A stretch of DNA of 16,110 nt from positions 1 to 16,110 of the forward strand of contig BRYA01000111.1 of NCBI GenBank assembly GCA_030267965.1. The letters run 5' to 3'. Source of the stretch: Triparma columacea (Eukaryota > Sar > Bolidophyceae > Parmales > Triparmaceae). Positions within the stretch are counted from its first letter, which is position 1. Each line of letters begins with the position of its first letter. Below are positions 1 through 8,200 of the stretch, in pieces. The notes below the pieces were generated by a model, which was not told where the DNA came from, ran no database searches, and worked only from the letters and a program-made list of their open reading frames with translations. Both the position numbers and the translations under genes were made by a program.

Positions 1-195
1 GGCGCCGCTGTCGTCGGGGGAGGGGTTGTTGAGAGAACAAGGTACAGGAAGAGGTTTATTGGGGAAAGGGGGGTCAATTTTGGGTGGCGTGGTGGGGCCA
101 CCGGCGTCTGTATCATTGGAACTTAGAATAGTTGGTGGGGAAGATTTGTGCGTGTCCAATGCCGTTGATAGCATGCGTGGTTGTGGAGTCCTCAT
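1..195 (-). CDS. N-terminal part of an unrecognised Pro/Ser-rich protein (runs off the window)
   Basis: Reading the minus strand from an ATG at 195-193, 65 codons stay open to the window edge with no stop. The translation begins MRTPQPRMLSTAL and continues with many Pro, Ser, Thr and Asn residues, a composition typical of a disordered N-terminal tail. No domain is visible and I do not recognise the protein. It lies head-to-head with the plus-strand gene at 326, about 130 bp between the two start codons, matching the tight divergent spacing seen elsewhere here. The sequence just before the ATG ends in a run resembling a 3' splice site (TTGGGCAG at about 205), so an upstream exon is possible and this may not be the true start. 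The opposite-strand reading frame at 26-262 was judged a shadow. Evidence is only an open frame and position. Confidence 0.35.
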   Translation of the reverse strand, partial: MRTPQPRMLSTALDTHKSSPPTILSSNDTDAGGPTTPPKIDPPFPNKPLPVPCSLNNPSPDDSGA

Positions 196-325
196 AGCAA
201 ACAATGAATCTGCCCAAGGCAAAGGGGAACAAATTATTTCTAAAGAAGACAAGAGTCGATAGCCGTTTCAGGAGTCGATTTTCTTGTTTCTTTTGACAAA
301 TTGCTTTGACCATTTTAAGTTAACA
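196..325. promoter_or_regulatory. Presumed shared promoter between divergent genes
   Basis: This 130-bp gap separates the start codons of the minus-strand fragment (195) and the plus-strand Ser-rich gene (326). It is more A/T-rich than the flanking coding sequence. No specific box can be assigned; the call rests on the head-to-head arrangement alone. Confidence 0.3.
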
Positions 326-768
326 ATGACCCCAACCCAATCGTTGATAAAGATGTCGAAAGGAAGGCGGGCTCTTGCGAATGTTTTGAATTCCGGGTCG
401 AGGTCTTCCTCCTCGTCTACGGCCCAGGGGGTTATTAAACCAAGCACTAAGACCCTCGTTCCTTCGACCTCAGCTTCAGCTTCCTCTGCCTCCTCCAGCG
501 CGCCGTTGTCATCCTCCTCTGCCGCTTCATCGGGGCCAATGCCTGAGGAACAGTGGAACATGAGGGCGGAATCAATAAGAACCTGGATTGGGTCCAACCC
601 TCTTAAGCTTGGGATCCCAGGTAAGGAGCGAGGGGCAAAGGGAGCGGAGCGAAGCAGAAAGGGGGGGGGGCGAGTTACAAAAGACACTGGATTACGGCAT
701 CTTATCACTAACTTCCTTCTGTTGTCACTTTGCTCCTTCAAACTCAAGTGCCTCGTGAAGGCACTTGA
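326..768 (+). CDS. Small Ser-rich hypothetical protein, two exons
   Basis: Proposed exons are 326-620 and 749-768, giving 104 residues; an in-frame Met at 353 is an alternative start. The first exon encodes a basic N-terminus (KGRRALANVLNSG), a long Ser/Ala linker, then a conserved-looking segment with EEQWNMRAESIRTWIG. The donor is CAG/GTAAGG at 620/621. The intron carries CACTAAC, the branch-like motif found in most introns here, about 35 nt before a pyrimidine-rich 3' end at AAG (746-748). The join keeps frame and adds only VPREGT before a TGA at 766-768. A run of ten G lies in the intron at 661-670. If the intron were retained, the frame would stay open to 820. I do not recognise the family. 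It converges on the MSH2 gene, whose stop is at 878. The exon structure is inference; the first exon is fairly secure. Confidence 0.5.
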
Positions 769-772
769 GTTT
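740..772. repeat. Perfect 14-bp inverted repeat (hairpin) over a splice acceptor and stop codon
   Basis: The arms AAACTCAAGTGCCT (740-753) and AGGCACTTGAGTTT (759-772) are exact reverse complements separated by the five bases CGTGA. On the plus strand the structure contains the proposed 3' splice site (AG at 747-748), the whole coding part of the last exon, and its TGA at 766-768. On the minus strand it lies about 105 bp beyond the MSH2 stop. The inverted repeat is seen directly; any role in splicing or 3'-end formation is inference. Confidence 0.85.
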
Positions 773-877
773 TGGCCTGGGTTGAGACATTTTTTGAGAG
801 AGAGAGAGGGGATGTTTTGAGAAAAGAGACGCACGGTTGTGACTTCTGAAAGAGGAAACGACTATTACGTTATGCTC

Positions 878-3305
878 CTATTGAGCGCCCCCAATAATGG
901 CTTTGACCTTTTCTAGGAGTTCGCCCCCTTTCACTCCCTTCATCTCCTTGGCGCCAGCAAGGATCTTCTCCTCCATGAGCTTCCTCTTGATAGTTCTAAG
1001 GTGGAGGAGGGGGCAAGGGCAAGGAGAGGGAGGAGGGCGAGCGTTAGAGTTTAGAGTTGGGCATCTGTTCGCTTGATTTCGCCATCGATGACATCCCATT
1101 ACTACTACGTCAAACAACTCACCTCTCCTTCTTCTTTCTGAAGTCAAAGTTTTCAAGCTCGGTCGCCTTTCTCTTGGCCTCGGCAATCACTTTACCAGGA
1201 ACATCGGCCATTTCCGCAACCCTGACCCCGAAAGACTCCAAGCATGCCCCTTTCTCTACCTTATAGAGGAAGACCAGCTTGTCTCCGTCCTTGATTGCCC
1301 CGACGTGGAGGTTCGTGGCGCAGTCGACTGTCTTGGCGAGCCTCGTGACTTCGTGGAAGTGGGTGGCGAAGACGGTGGGGGCCTTGACCGAGTTGCAAAT
1401 GTACTCGCTTATGGCCCACGCGAGGCCGTATCCGTCCATGGTGCTGGTCCCCCTCCCGAGCTCGTCAATGATGATGAGCGACCTAGAGGTTGCGGTGGTG
1501 AGGATCTCCTTTGCCTCTAGCATCTCGGCCATGAAGGTGGACACACCTTCGTTTTGAAGGTCTCCGGCCCCAACTCGGCAGAGGATGGCGTCGCAAATGT
1601 TGATGGTAGCCGACTCGGCAGGGACGAAGCTTCCGATCTGTGCCATGGCGACAATGGAACCAAGCCCCCTGATGTAAGTGCTCTTCCCGCCCATGTTGGG
1701 CCCGGTGATGATGTTGAATCTTGTGCTCTTGCCCAAGTCGTAATCGTTAGGGATATAGCACTCGGCAGTGTGCTCTACGCAGGGGTGCCTTCCAGCGACA
1801 ATGTTGATGACTCCGTCGTCCTCGTCGGTGATGGTTGGCTTCACGTAGCCGACAGGGTTGGTCGAGGCCACGTACGCCATGCTCTGGAGGGCATCGACCT
1901 CCGAGACCACATCGAAGGTCTACGTCGAGCGTAGGGAGTGTGGTGAGCAGCGGGAGGGTTCGGGTTAGTAAAAATAAGTCAAGGCGCCATAACATCATCA
2001 TCGTCGCGTTGTACATTTGTCCACTCTCACCTTACGCAGGACCTCGAGGAAGGTCGTAAGAACATCCAGGGCATTCTTCACGACCTCCTTTTGCTGAATT
2101 TTGTAAGACTCCTGCAGTCCTTTGTACTCCCTCGACATCCTCGCACTGGCCTTAGTCTCGAAGTGAACCCCGTTCTTGAGAATGCTGCAGACCCTGATTC
2201 CATCAATGTTGCGGAGCTTTTTCTCCGAGTTGGTGTCAGGGATGCGGAATTCCCAACCGTCTTCGTTAGGGTTCTCGAGCCTCACGTCCTTTAGACTCCC
2301 CCCCGTGCGAGAGCTCCAAAGCTCGCAGACGCGCCTACAACGAGCGGATCGAGTGCCGAAAAGGGTTTCGTTGTTGATGGGTTAGAATTCAAGCGACGAG
2401 CAAAGCTACAAGCGAAGCGAGTCTCAAGAAGGTTATACAGTAGTGCGAGAAGGTTATACAGTGTATTGTTGTTGTCATTTACCTCCTCCTCGCGACGCTG
2501 TCTCGTTTCTCGCCCGCTCTCACCTGTACTCAGTTTCAATCTGGTCCATCACCTCTTGCTTGCTCTTGTTGATCTCCGTAAGCTCCTCGTCGAAACCGTC
2601 GCGGACCACGAATTCCCGGGGCGCACGGTCCATGTCGATCACTGCCTCGGCCAAGCCCAGCAGGTTCGCGCACTTGAGGCGGGACTCTGAGATTGAGGCC
2701 TTGTAGGATTCAAGGTCATCCAGGTTGGCCTCGAAGTTGTCGAGGGCGCGGACGTACACGTAGGTATCGTAAAGGCACTTCAGATCCCCCTTACCGCCCG
2801 ACACCTTGTTCAGGCGGGAGCTCAGATCAATCGTGAGACCATTGAGGGAGGATCGGAGGGAAGAAAGGTTTGAAGAATCATATAGGGTAGAAACGGAGTC
2901 TTGGCGGGACACTATCTTAGTCATGTCAGTCAAAGGAGCAGACACCCATGCCTAAGGCGGGGGCGCGGGGGTTGCGAGGGATTGGGAGTGAATGGGTGGT
3001 GAGAGGAGAGTCGTGGGGGGAGCGAGGGGGATGTATTGCACTATTTTGTAGCCATCTTGAGCTCTATCGTTGATAATGGTGAAAACAAACTTCCTAACAT
3101 GTCAAAATAATTCACCAAAAATGCACCTACAGGATAATAGAGGCATCTAGACTAAAAAACAAGCCCTCACCTTGAGTTTGCTCTTGCCGCCCGATGTTAC
3201 AGTTTTATTCAGAACAGAAAACACAGAGTCAGAATCATGGCGTTGGTGACTCTGATTAGGAGGGAGCAGGTTGATGCTTGTAACGCTGACGGGAGGAAGG
3301 TTCAT
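878..3305 (-). CDS. MSH2: DNA mismatch-repair protein MSH2, N-terminally truncated or incomplete, five exons
   Basis: Exons in transcript order are 3305-3171, 2951-2524, 2295-2031, 1919-1123 and 995-878. All joins keep frame and give 580 residues. MSH2 pairs with MSH6 or MSH3 and uses ATP to signal mismatches in nuclear DNA. Residues 1-45 resemble the start of the MutS core (INLLPP before VFSVLNK). Residues 46-276 form the helical lever and clamp. The ATPase domain follows: Walker A GPNMGGKS at about 349-356, the signature loop GVSTFMAEMLE, Walker B LIIIDE with the GRGTST loop, and FATHFHE. The linker to the last exon is Lys-rich (FDFRKKKER). CTAAC branch-like motifs occur in the introns at 996-1122, 1920-2030 and 2296-2523. 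The family is usually about 900-940 residues. Roughly the first 300, including the mismatch-binding and connector domains, have no candidate exons upstream because a RING gene starts at 3533. The chosen ATG at 3305 is the first in-frame Met; the frame is open back to a TGA near 3398. Identity is secure; the 5' end is not. Confidence 0.9.
2296..2523 (-). other. MSH2 intron carrying direct repeats and a motif shared with a PTPDC1 intron
   Basis: This 228-bp intron has a GTGAG donor at 2523 and an acceptor AG at 2297-2296 (exon starts at 2295). Plus-strand positions 2427-2441 and 2448-2462 are identical 15-nt copies of AGAAGGTTATACAGT, 21 bp apart. Positions 2410-2423 (AAGCGAAGCGAGTC) recur exactly at 8708-8721 inside an intron of the phosphatase gene, in the same transcript sense. 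The boundaries are set by the frame-keeping join that restores the MSH2 reading into VRLENPNEDGWEF. Confidence 0.8.
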
Positions 3306-3532
3306 TGATTCTGAATTTATGATTTCCAACAAAATTGAGGGAAATTCTTTGTGATTTTCAATTGCCACATACAATCGGACTTCACCGTCCAAAATTCAAG
3401 CTTTATCTGACCGGAGAGTAGAAAAGTGACTCCTCAGTACCCTAAGGACGTCGCTTTTTTATCGCTCCAAAAGAAATATCCCTCCACTTTTCGAGAGCAC
3501 ACACCACCGATTTGCTTTACCAAGCACCATCA
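3306..3532. promoter_or_regulatory. Presumed bidirectional promoter between truncated MSH2 and the RING gene
   Basis: The 227-bp space lies between the first usable MSH2 Met (3305, minus) and the RING-H2 start (3533, plus). It contains no reading frame resembling the missing MSH2 N-terminus on the minus strand. The MSH2 frame stays open to a TGA near 3398, so the right part of this stretch could instead be coding if an unseen upstream exon exists. No named promoter element is recognisable. Confidence 0.3.
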
Positions 3533-3877
3533 ATGGATTCTGAGATTACAGAGGACTCGACGACAAATTTTGTACGCGTTACGGCCATATCTCACCCCGC
3601 TTTTGATAATCTTAAGCGATCTTCCATGAATGGTTCAACCCCAGTGGCATCAAAGGAAACCTTGGAGCCCCCTACCCTGTCAACGACTCCGTCCGGGCCA
3701 CTTTGTATCGTGTGCACGCTTCCTCTATCTCCCGACCCTTCGCGGCGTACCAGGGTCGTACCTTGCGGCCACGAGTTCCATCACAAGTGCATTTTGCGAT
3801 GGTTTGTTAAGGTGGACGTTCCGGCTTGTTGCCTTTGTAAAAGGGAGTGTGAGGGTATAGACGTGAGGGACGACTAG
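3533..3877 (+). CDS. Small RING-H2 zinc-finger protein, probable E3 ubiquitin ligase
   Basis: A single exon of 114 residues starts at the ATG at 3533; upstream in-frame codons lack an ATG. After a disordered Ser/Thr-rich half, the C-terminal half carries a RING-H2 pattern: CIVC, a 16-residue loop, CGHEFHHKC, the helix ILRWF, then CCLC. The cysteine and histidine spacing (C-x2-C, C-x-H-x2-H-x2-C, C-x2-C) fits two zinc sites in the RING-H2 order. The usual CPxC at the end is CCLC, a small departure. Such proteins normally recruit an E2 to ubiquitylate substrates; the substrate cannot be read from sequence. There is no membrane segment or signal peptide. It is followed 93 bp later by the hydroxylase on the same strand. 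Ligase activity is family inference. Confidence 0.82.
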   Translation: MDSEITEDSTTNFVRVTAISHPAFDNLKRSSMNGSTPVASKETLEPPTLSTTPSGPLCIVCTLPLSPDPSRRTRVVPCGHEFHHKCILRWFVKVDVPACCLCKRECEGIDVRDD

Positions 3878-3970
3878 GGCCACTCCAAACAGTTAGATAA
3901 ATAGAATACCGCAATGTTGTTGTTTGAGTGAATGCTATCAAAGTAGAGGGACAATTTTTTTTCAACTGGT

Positions 3971-5179
3971 ATGCTCCGCCTCCTCGCGCTCCTCCTTTTC
4001 TCCAGCCTCCTCCCTTTGCCCGCATCACCTTCGGATTCGGGTTTCAGCAGCGACTACGTTGCTGCCTTGCTTGATGACTACCATGCACCAAACGGCATCG
4101 AGATGGTCATGCCTAAACTGATAGAATACACCAGAGACGAAGGGTCTGACGATTGGGTCGCTCTGCACCACGTCGCCGGAGCGTACCAAATGATGGCCCG
4201 GAGGATGTACAGCGGCGGGATCCACATAGATAAGGCAAAACTGGGCCTTGAGGAAGCCGCCTCTCTTTTCAAGAAAGCTTCAGTCGCTTATGATGCCTTC
4301 ATGACGCGCCTGAAGGACAGGGATGTAAAAGAATACCCGCAACTGAGCTATGCCACAAACCCAAGTCTCATTTATAGATCCTGGGGCGATGCACTGGTGA
4401 AGCTGGGGAGGGTTGAGGAGGCTGCGGGAGTGTATGAGGAAGCGAAGGAGAAGGGCGTTTTCAAGTCAGCGAACTGTAGGCCCGAGAAAGAAATGCCCGC
4501 CATTAACCCTGGTTACATATTCGAGAATCCATTCCCTGAATTTGAAGCCGAGCTGGCCTCCTTGCTCCCCAAGATTGGCTGGGAGTTCTTGAACGACGGC
4601 GAGAAGGGAGGATTCGAGGAGGGCAAGGGAGGCTGGAAGCACGAATCTGGGGGGCTGCTCGATGCCTCTGCTGGAAATCGGTGGCTCCAGCTGACATTTT
4701 TTGCCAACGGCGCCGCGGTGTCCTCCCCATCTACGTGTGAGTCTTATCCTACGCTCTGCAAGTTCGTTAGCGACCACGCAGGACACCTCAGCAATAAGGG
4801 GCAGGTCAAACTTTCCGTCATGGAACCGGGCACTGTCGTCCTCCCCCACGCGGGACCTACGATGGAAAGGTTGAGGATGCACTGTGCTGTGATGGTTCCC
4901 GACAACTCGGAGAAGAGCTTCATCAGGGTGGGGGACCAGAAGGTTAGTTGGGAGGAGGGGAAGTGTTTCGTCTTTTCAGAGCACTGCGAGCATGAGGTTG
5001 TGATTCAGGAAGACGCGGCCGACTTTCGTGTCGTGCTCATCGTGGACCTCCCTAATGTCTTCCTTTCTGATTGGGAGGACTACAAGGGGGCAGGAGGGAG
5101 CTGGGAGAGGGAGAAATGGGAGCATTTACAACAAGCGAACAAAGGCAGCGAGGCTGTTACCGCTGCAGACGAACTCTGA
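3971..5179 (+). CDS. Aspartyl/asparaginyl beta-hydroxylase (AspH family), secretory, ADEL-tailed
   Basis: This single-exon gene encodes 402 residues. The first 20 or so (MLRLLALLLFSSLLPLPASP) form a clear signal peptide. Residues about 40-165 are helical and resemble tetratricopeptide-like hairpins (SWGDALVKLGRVEEAAGVYEEA). The catalytic double-stranded beta-helix lies at about 275-360, with VKLSVMEPGTVVLPHAGPT, SWEEGKCFVF and CEHEVV. Iron ligands in this Fe(II)/2-oxoglutarate family are two histidines, here His293 (PHAG) and His341 (EHEV). The usual Asp ligand position is Gly, as in animal AspH. Arg353 in FRVVLIVD fits the 2-oxoglutarate-binding Arg. The animal enzyme hydroxylates Asp/Asn in EGF-like domains in the ER and is anchored by an N-terminal membrane helix. 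This one instead appears soluble and ends in ADEL, an ER-retention-like tetrapeptide. Its stop lies 26 bp from the stop of the convergent phosphatase gene. Confidence 0.88.
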   Translation: MLRLLALLLFSSLLPLPASPSDSGFSSDYVAALLDDYHAPNGIEMVMPKLIEYTRDEGSDDWVALHHVAGAYQMMARRMYSGGIHIDKAKLGLEEAASLFKKASVAYDAFMTRLKDRDVKEYPQLSYATNPSLIYRSWGDALVKLGRVEEAAGVYEEAKEKGVFKSANCRPEKEMPAINPGYIFENPFPEFEAELASLLPKIGWEFLNDGEKGGFEEGKGGWKHESGGLLDASAGNRWLQLTFFANGAAVSSPSTCESYPTLCKFVSDHAGHLSNKGQVKLSVMEPGTVVLPHAGPTMERLRMHCAVMVPDNSEKSFIRVGDQKVSWEEGKCFVFSEHCEHEVVIQEDAADFRVVLIVDLPNVFLSDWEDYKGAGGSWEREKWEHLQQANKGSEAVTAADEL

Positions 5180-5205
5180 AAAATATTCATCTTTACAACA
5201 AAATG

Positions 5206-8200
5206 CTAATTTATCGACTTCTGCAACCTAGCGACAAGCGGAGACTGCACAAGGGCAGATTGCGAATCGCCGCTGCTCATCTCCTTCTTCTCTTCAGACG
5301 GAGGTTTGGGTACCACCACAGCTAACCCGCTCTCCTCGGCAACCTTGGCGGCCTTGCTCTTTTTCTTGACCTTTTTCTTCGCCACCACCTCGAAGCGCTT
5401 GTCCGCGTTCTTCACGTCGACCTCGACCCGTCCGAACATGTACTCTCCCTTCTTCTTCCCCCCCCCGCCAACAGATATCCATTGGTCTTTTCCACCCTTG
5501 AGCCACTTCAAGTACCGCACCCTCATGGAAATCTCTTTGAGATGACCCCCCTCCCTCTGCCTGGCTGCCGTAACGTCCACCATGTAAGACTTGAACAAGA
5601 ACTCGCACCCCCCGTTTTCCTGGATCTGTGAAATGTTGTCTTCAGTAAAGTCGGTCTTGACCTGCTTTGCTAGCTCGTTGGAGGTAGCGTTTGGATTCAC
5701 TTCTTGAGTGACGTCCTCAAAGGTCAAGGTTCGAATGTTCAGCAGCGTCCCGACATTGAATTTAGGCTTGTCCTTGTCAACCTCCTTAGCGCCTTTCAAA
5801 GTGCCAAGTAAGCTCTGAGATTGGTTTTGTTAGTGTTAGTCGAATTATATGAAAATAATAGGTTTCATGAATGTTGTTGTCCATGAATACTCACCTTGCT
5901 ACTGAGCTTAGCTTCTTCCTCCCCTTCCTCTTCCTCCTCGCCAGCCCCTCCGTGGGCTCCCCAGTATCCTGTGTATCCTTCAATTGCCACCCACGTCATC
6001 GACTGGAGATCGTAGTAACCCCTCGCCTTGACTATCCTGTTGACTATTTTTTTCTGCTTCGGGTTCAAGTCGACCCTCAACGAGGTGTTGGCATTTGTAT
6101 AAATGGTGCAGAGAGCCTCGACGAAGCGTCCAACGAGGACAGCGTAGTCAGCGACTGACTGGACAGATAGAAAGGTGACGGGAGTTGTGTCGAGGAGCTG
6201 GGTGCGTCGAGTTTCGAGGATTTCTGCTCGGAGGTGGTTGCGTGAGTAGGTGCGTGCTGTTCAGACGGGGCATTAAATAACGAGCAATTCGACCGCGCGG
6301 ATCATCATCGTCGCGATTCTCTTTTCCTCCTTGTCAATTCTCACCTCGCTCTTCGTCTGTCATCCTCACATCATCCCCGACGGCACCCTCCTCCCCCCCC
6401 CCCTCAGCTTCGTCTGCTGGCGAATGTCCACTCTTCACCTTGACAATTTCAGGGAACTCATCGAGCCCGAGCTCCACCAGGTCCCTCCCCATCATCACTC
6501 CGGCGCCCCTCAAGCCACTTTTCGCGACCATTTTATCGTATTGGGTGATGGCAACGCCCACGCGGACGCAGGCTCGCTTCCAGATGTCAAGGGGGGTGGC
6601 ATGCTTGGCCTTTGCCAATAGCCTCAACAGCGCGTGGATGGTAGCTCGGCTGTGAGGGCACGTGACAAAGCACGTGAAGAGGTCCAGCGCAAGAGAGGGG
6701 TTCATACCAGGATTCGACGTCTCGGTTTGAATCATATTCTTTTTACCGCCTTTCTTCTTTACGACCTTTATGTTGTCAGCGTACGACTTCTTTTCGACCT
6801 TTACGAGCTCGTTGATAAAAGACGCCTCCTTCACCGACCATCTCGAACGCTTCTGCTTCCTATTCACGTTCGAAGGGATTAGAGGGGGGAGGGGTGCGTC
6901 CTCGTCAACATCCAAGCGGTGGTCAGTATTGTAGGCATGGACGAGCGTCACCTTGTCCAGGTCGATGAGAGGCTCAGAGAGCTGGGAGAAAAAGTCAAGC
7001 AACAATTGGCTCGGGATTCTGCGAGAGAGGGTTGCATAAGTGGTTGTCGTCACGGTGCCGTTTTTAGATTGCCAGTTCTTCTTACCTTGCGTCAACATCG
7101 AAGGTGCCTTCGTCTGTAGTCTCCGTCATGTCAACGAACGACCCCCAATCTCCTTTGTTAACCTCATCTTTCATCTTCTCCAAAAGCTCCTCGTCGAAAA
7201 CTGCCCACTTCGGGGGAGCTAGGACGGGCTCAACGGCGAGGTCAATCTCCAAGTTCTCTTCCGCCTTCCTCTTCTCCTCCTCATCGAAATCTTCGAGGGA
7301 CACCGACTTCATCTCCTGGTTGTGGCCGCTAGACAGCATGCTGGAGAAGAGGTTCGTGGTAGCTGCCGTCTCATCGACCTCATGTTTCTGGCTCGGGTAA
7401 ACCGTGTAGAAAGCGTCGTCCCATTCTCTGGAGAACTGCTTTCCCGGCCAACCCGAAGTATTAACTCCAACGATCGAGGAAGCGACGGCTGTAGGATTCA
7501 CCCTAGAGTACCTCATGAGGGAAGCGACTAGCAAGGAGACCGTCTTAGGTATGAGGGAGTCCTGAGCCGTCTTTTCATCATGGTGGGAAAGCAGGTTTTG
7601 CCTCGCCATGGCTTCTTTGAGGTTGACACCAAACCCCCTACGGGCGTTGCTGCGTTTTGACGGGGAGTTTGCGTCTGAAACTGGCGTGGAAGAGGGGGTT
7701 ATCAGCCGATTGTGTCCTGTTTGTTCGCGGTGGACGAACTCAGCGGACTTTTGACTGAAGGGAATTTTGGAACGGAGCTGCTGGATCGGAGTCATCTTTG
7801 ACGGTGGGGCTTGGTCGGGGGTAGAAACTGATGGCGTTGGAGTTGCCGGGCCCGGGGCATCGGGATCAGGGAAGGATGCGTCGGGGCTGCAAATCGGCAA
7901 GTGGAGGTGGAGGAGAGAGGGTGGCGTTAGTGGACGAGTTAAGGCGCCTTTAACATGCAGCGCTGTACTAATATTTGACCGCACTCACCCGTCTTCAGAC
8001 TCTCCGGCGTCAGCATCATGGCTCTCCGACATTGTGGGGTTTGAAGCCGCTGCGTTGAAGTCTACTTCCATCCTTCTTTGTTTCTCGCTCAAGAAGTCGT
8101 AAATATATGGTGTCGGCTCCTTGTCTGGGTCCCCATAAACCCTCTTTATCTGCAACGATCGAAGTGAAGTGAGGATGAGGAAAACGCTTATGGTTTATTC

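Noticed and set aside
661..670. Ten-G run as a telomere-like or switch element
   Set aside because: Similar G/C runs occur in many introns here and most likely reflect polypyrimidine tracts and slippage.
740..772. Hairpin read as a bacterial-type intrinsic terminator
   Set aside because: The genes have spliceosomal introns, so this is a eukaryotic context; the stem also overlaps a proposed exon.
4466..4882. Minus-strand frames considered for the missing MSH2 N-terminal half
   Set aside because: They are antisense to the hydroxylase coding sequence and show no MutS mismatch-binding motif.
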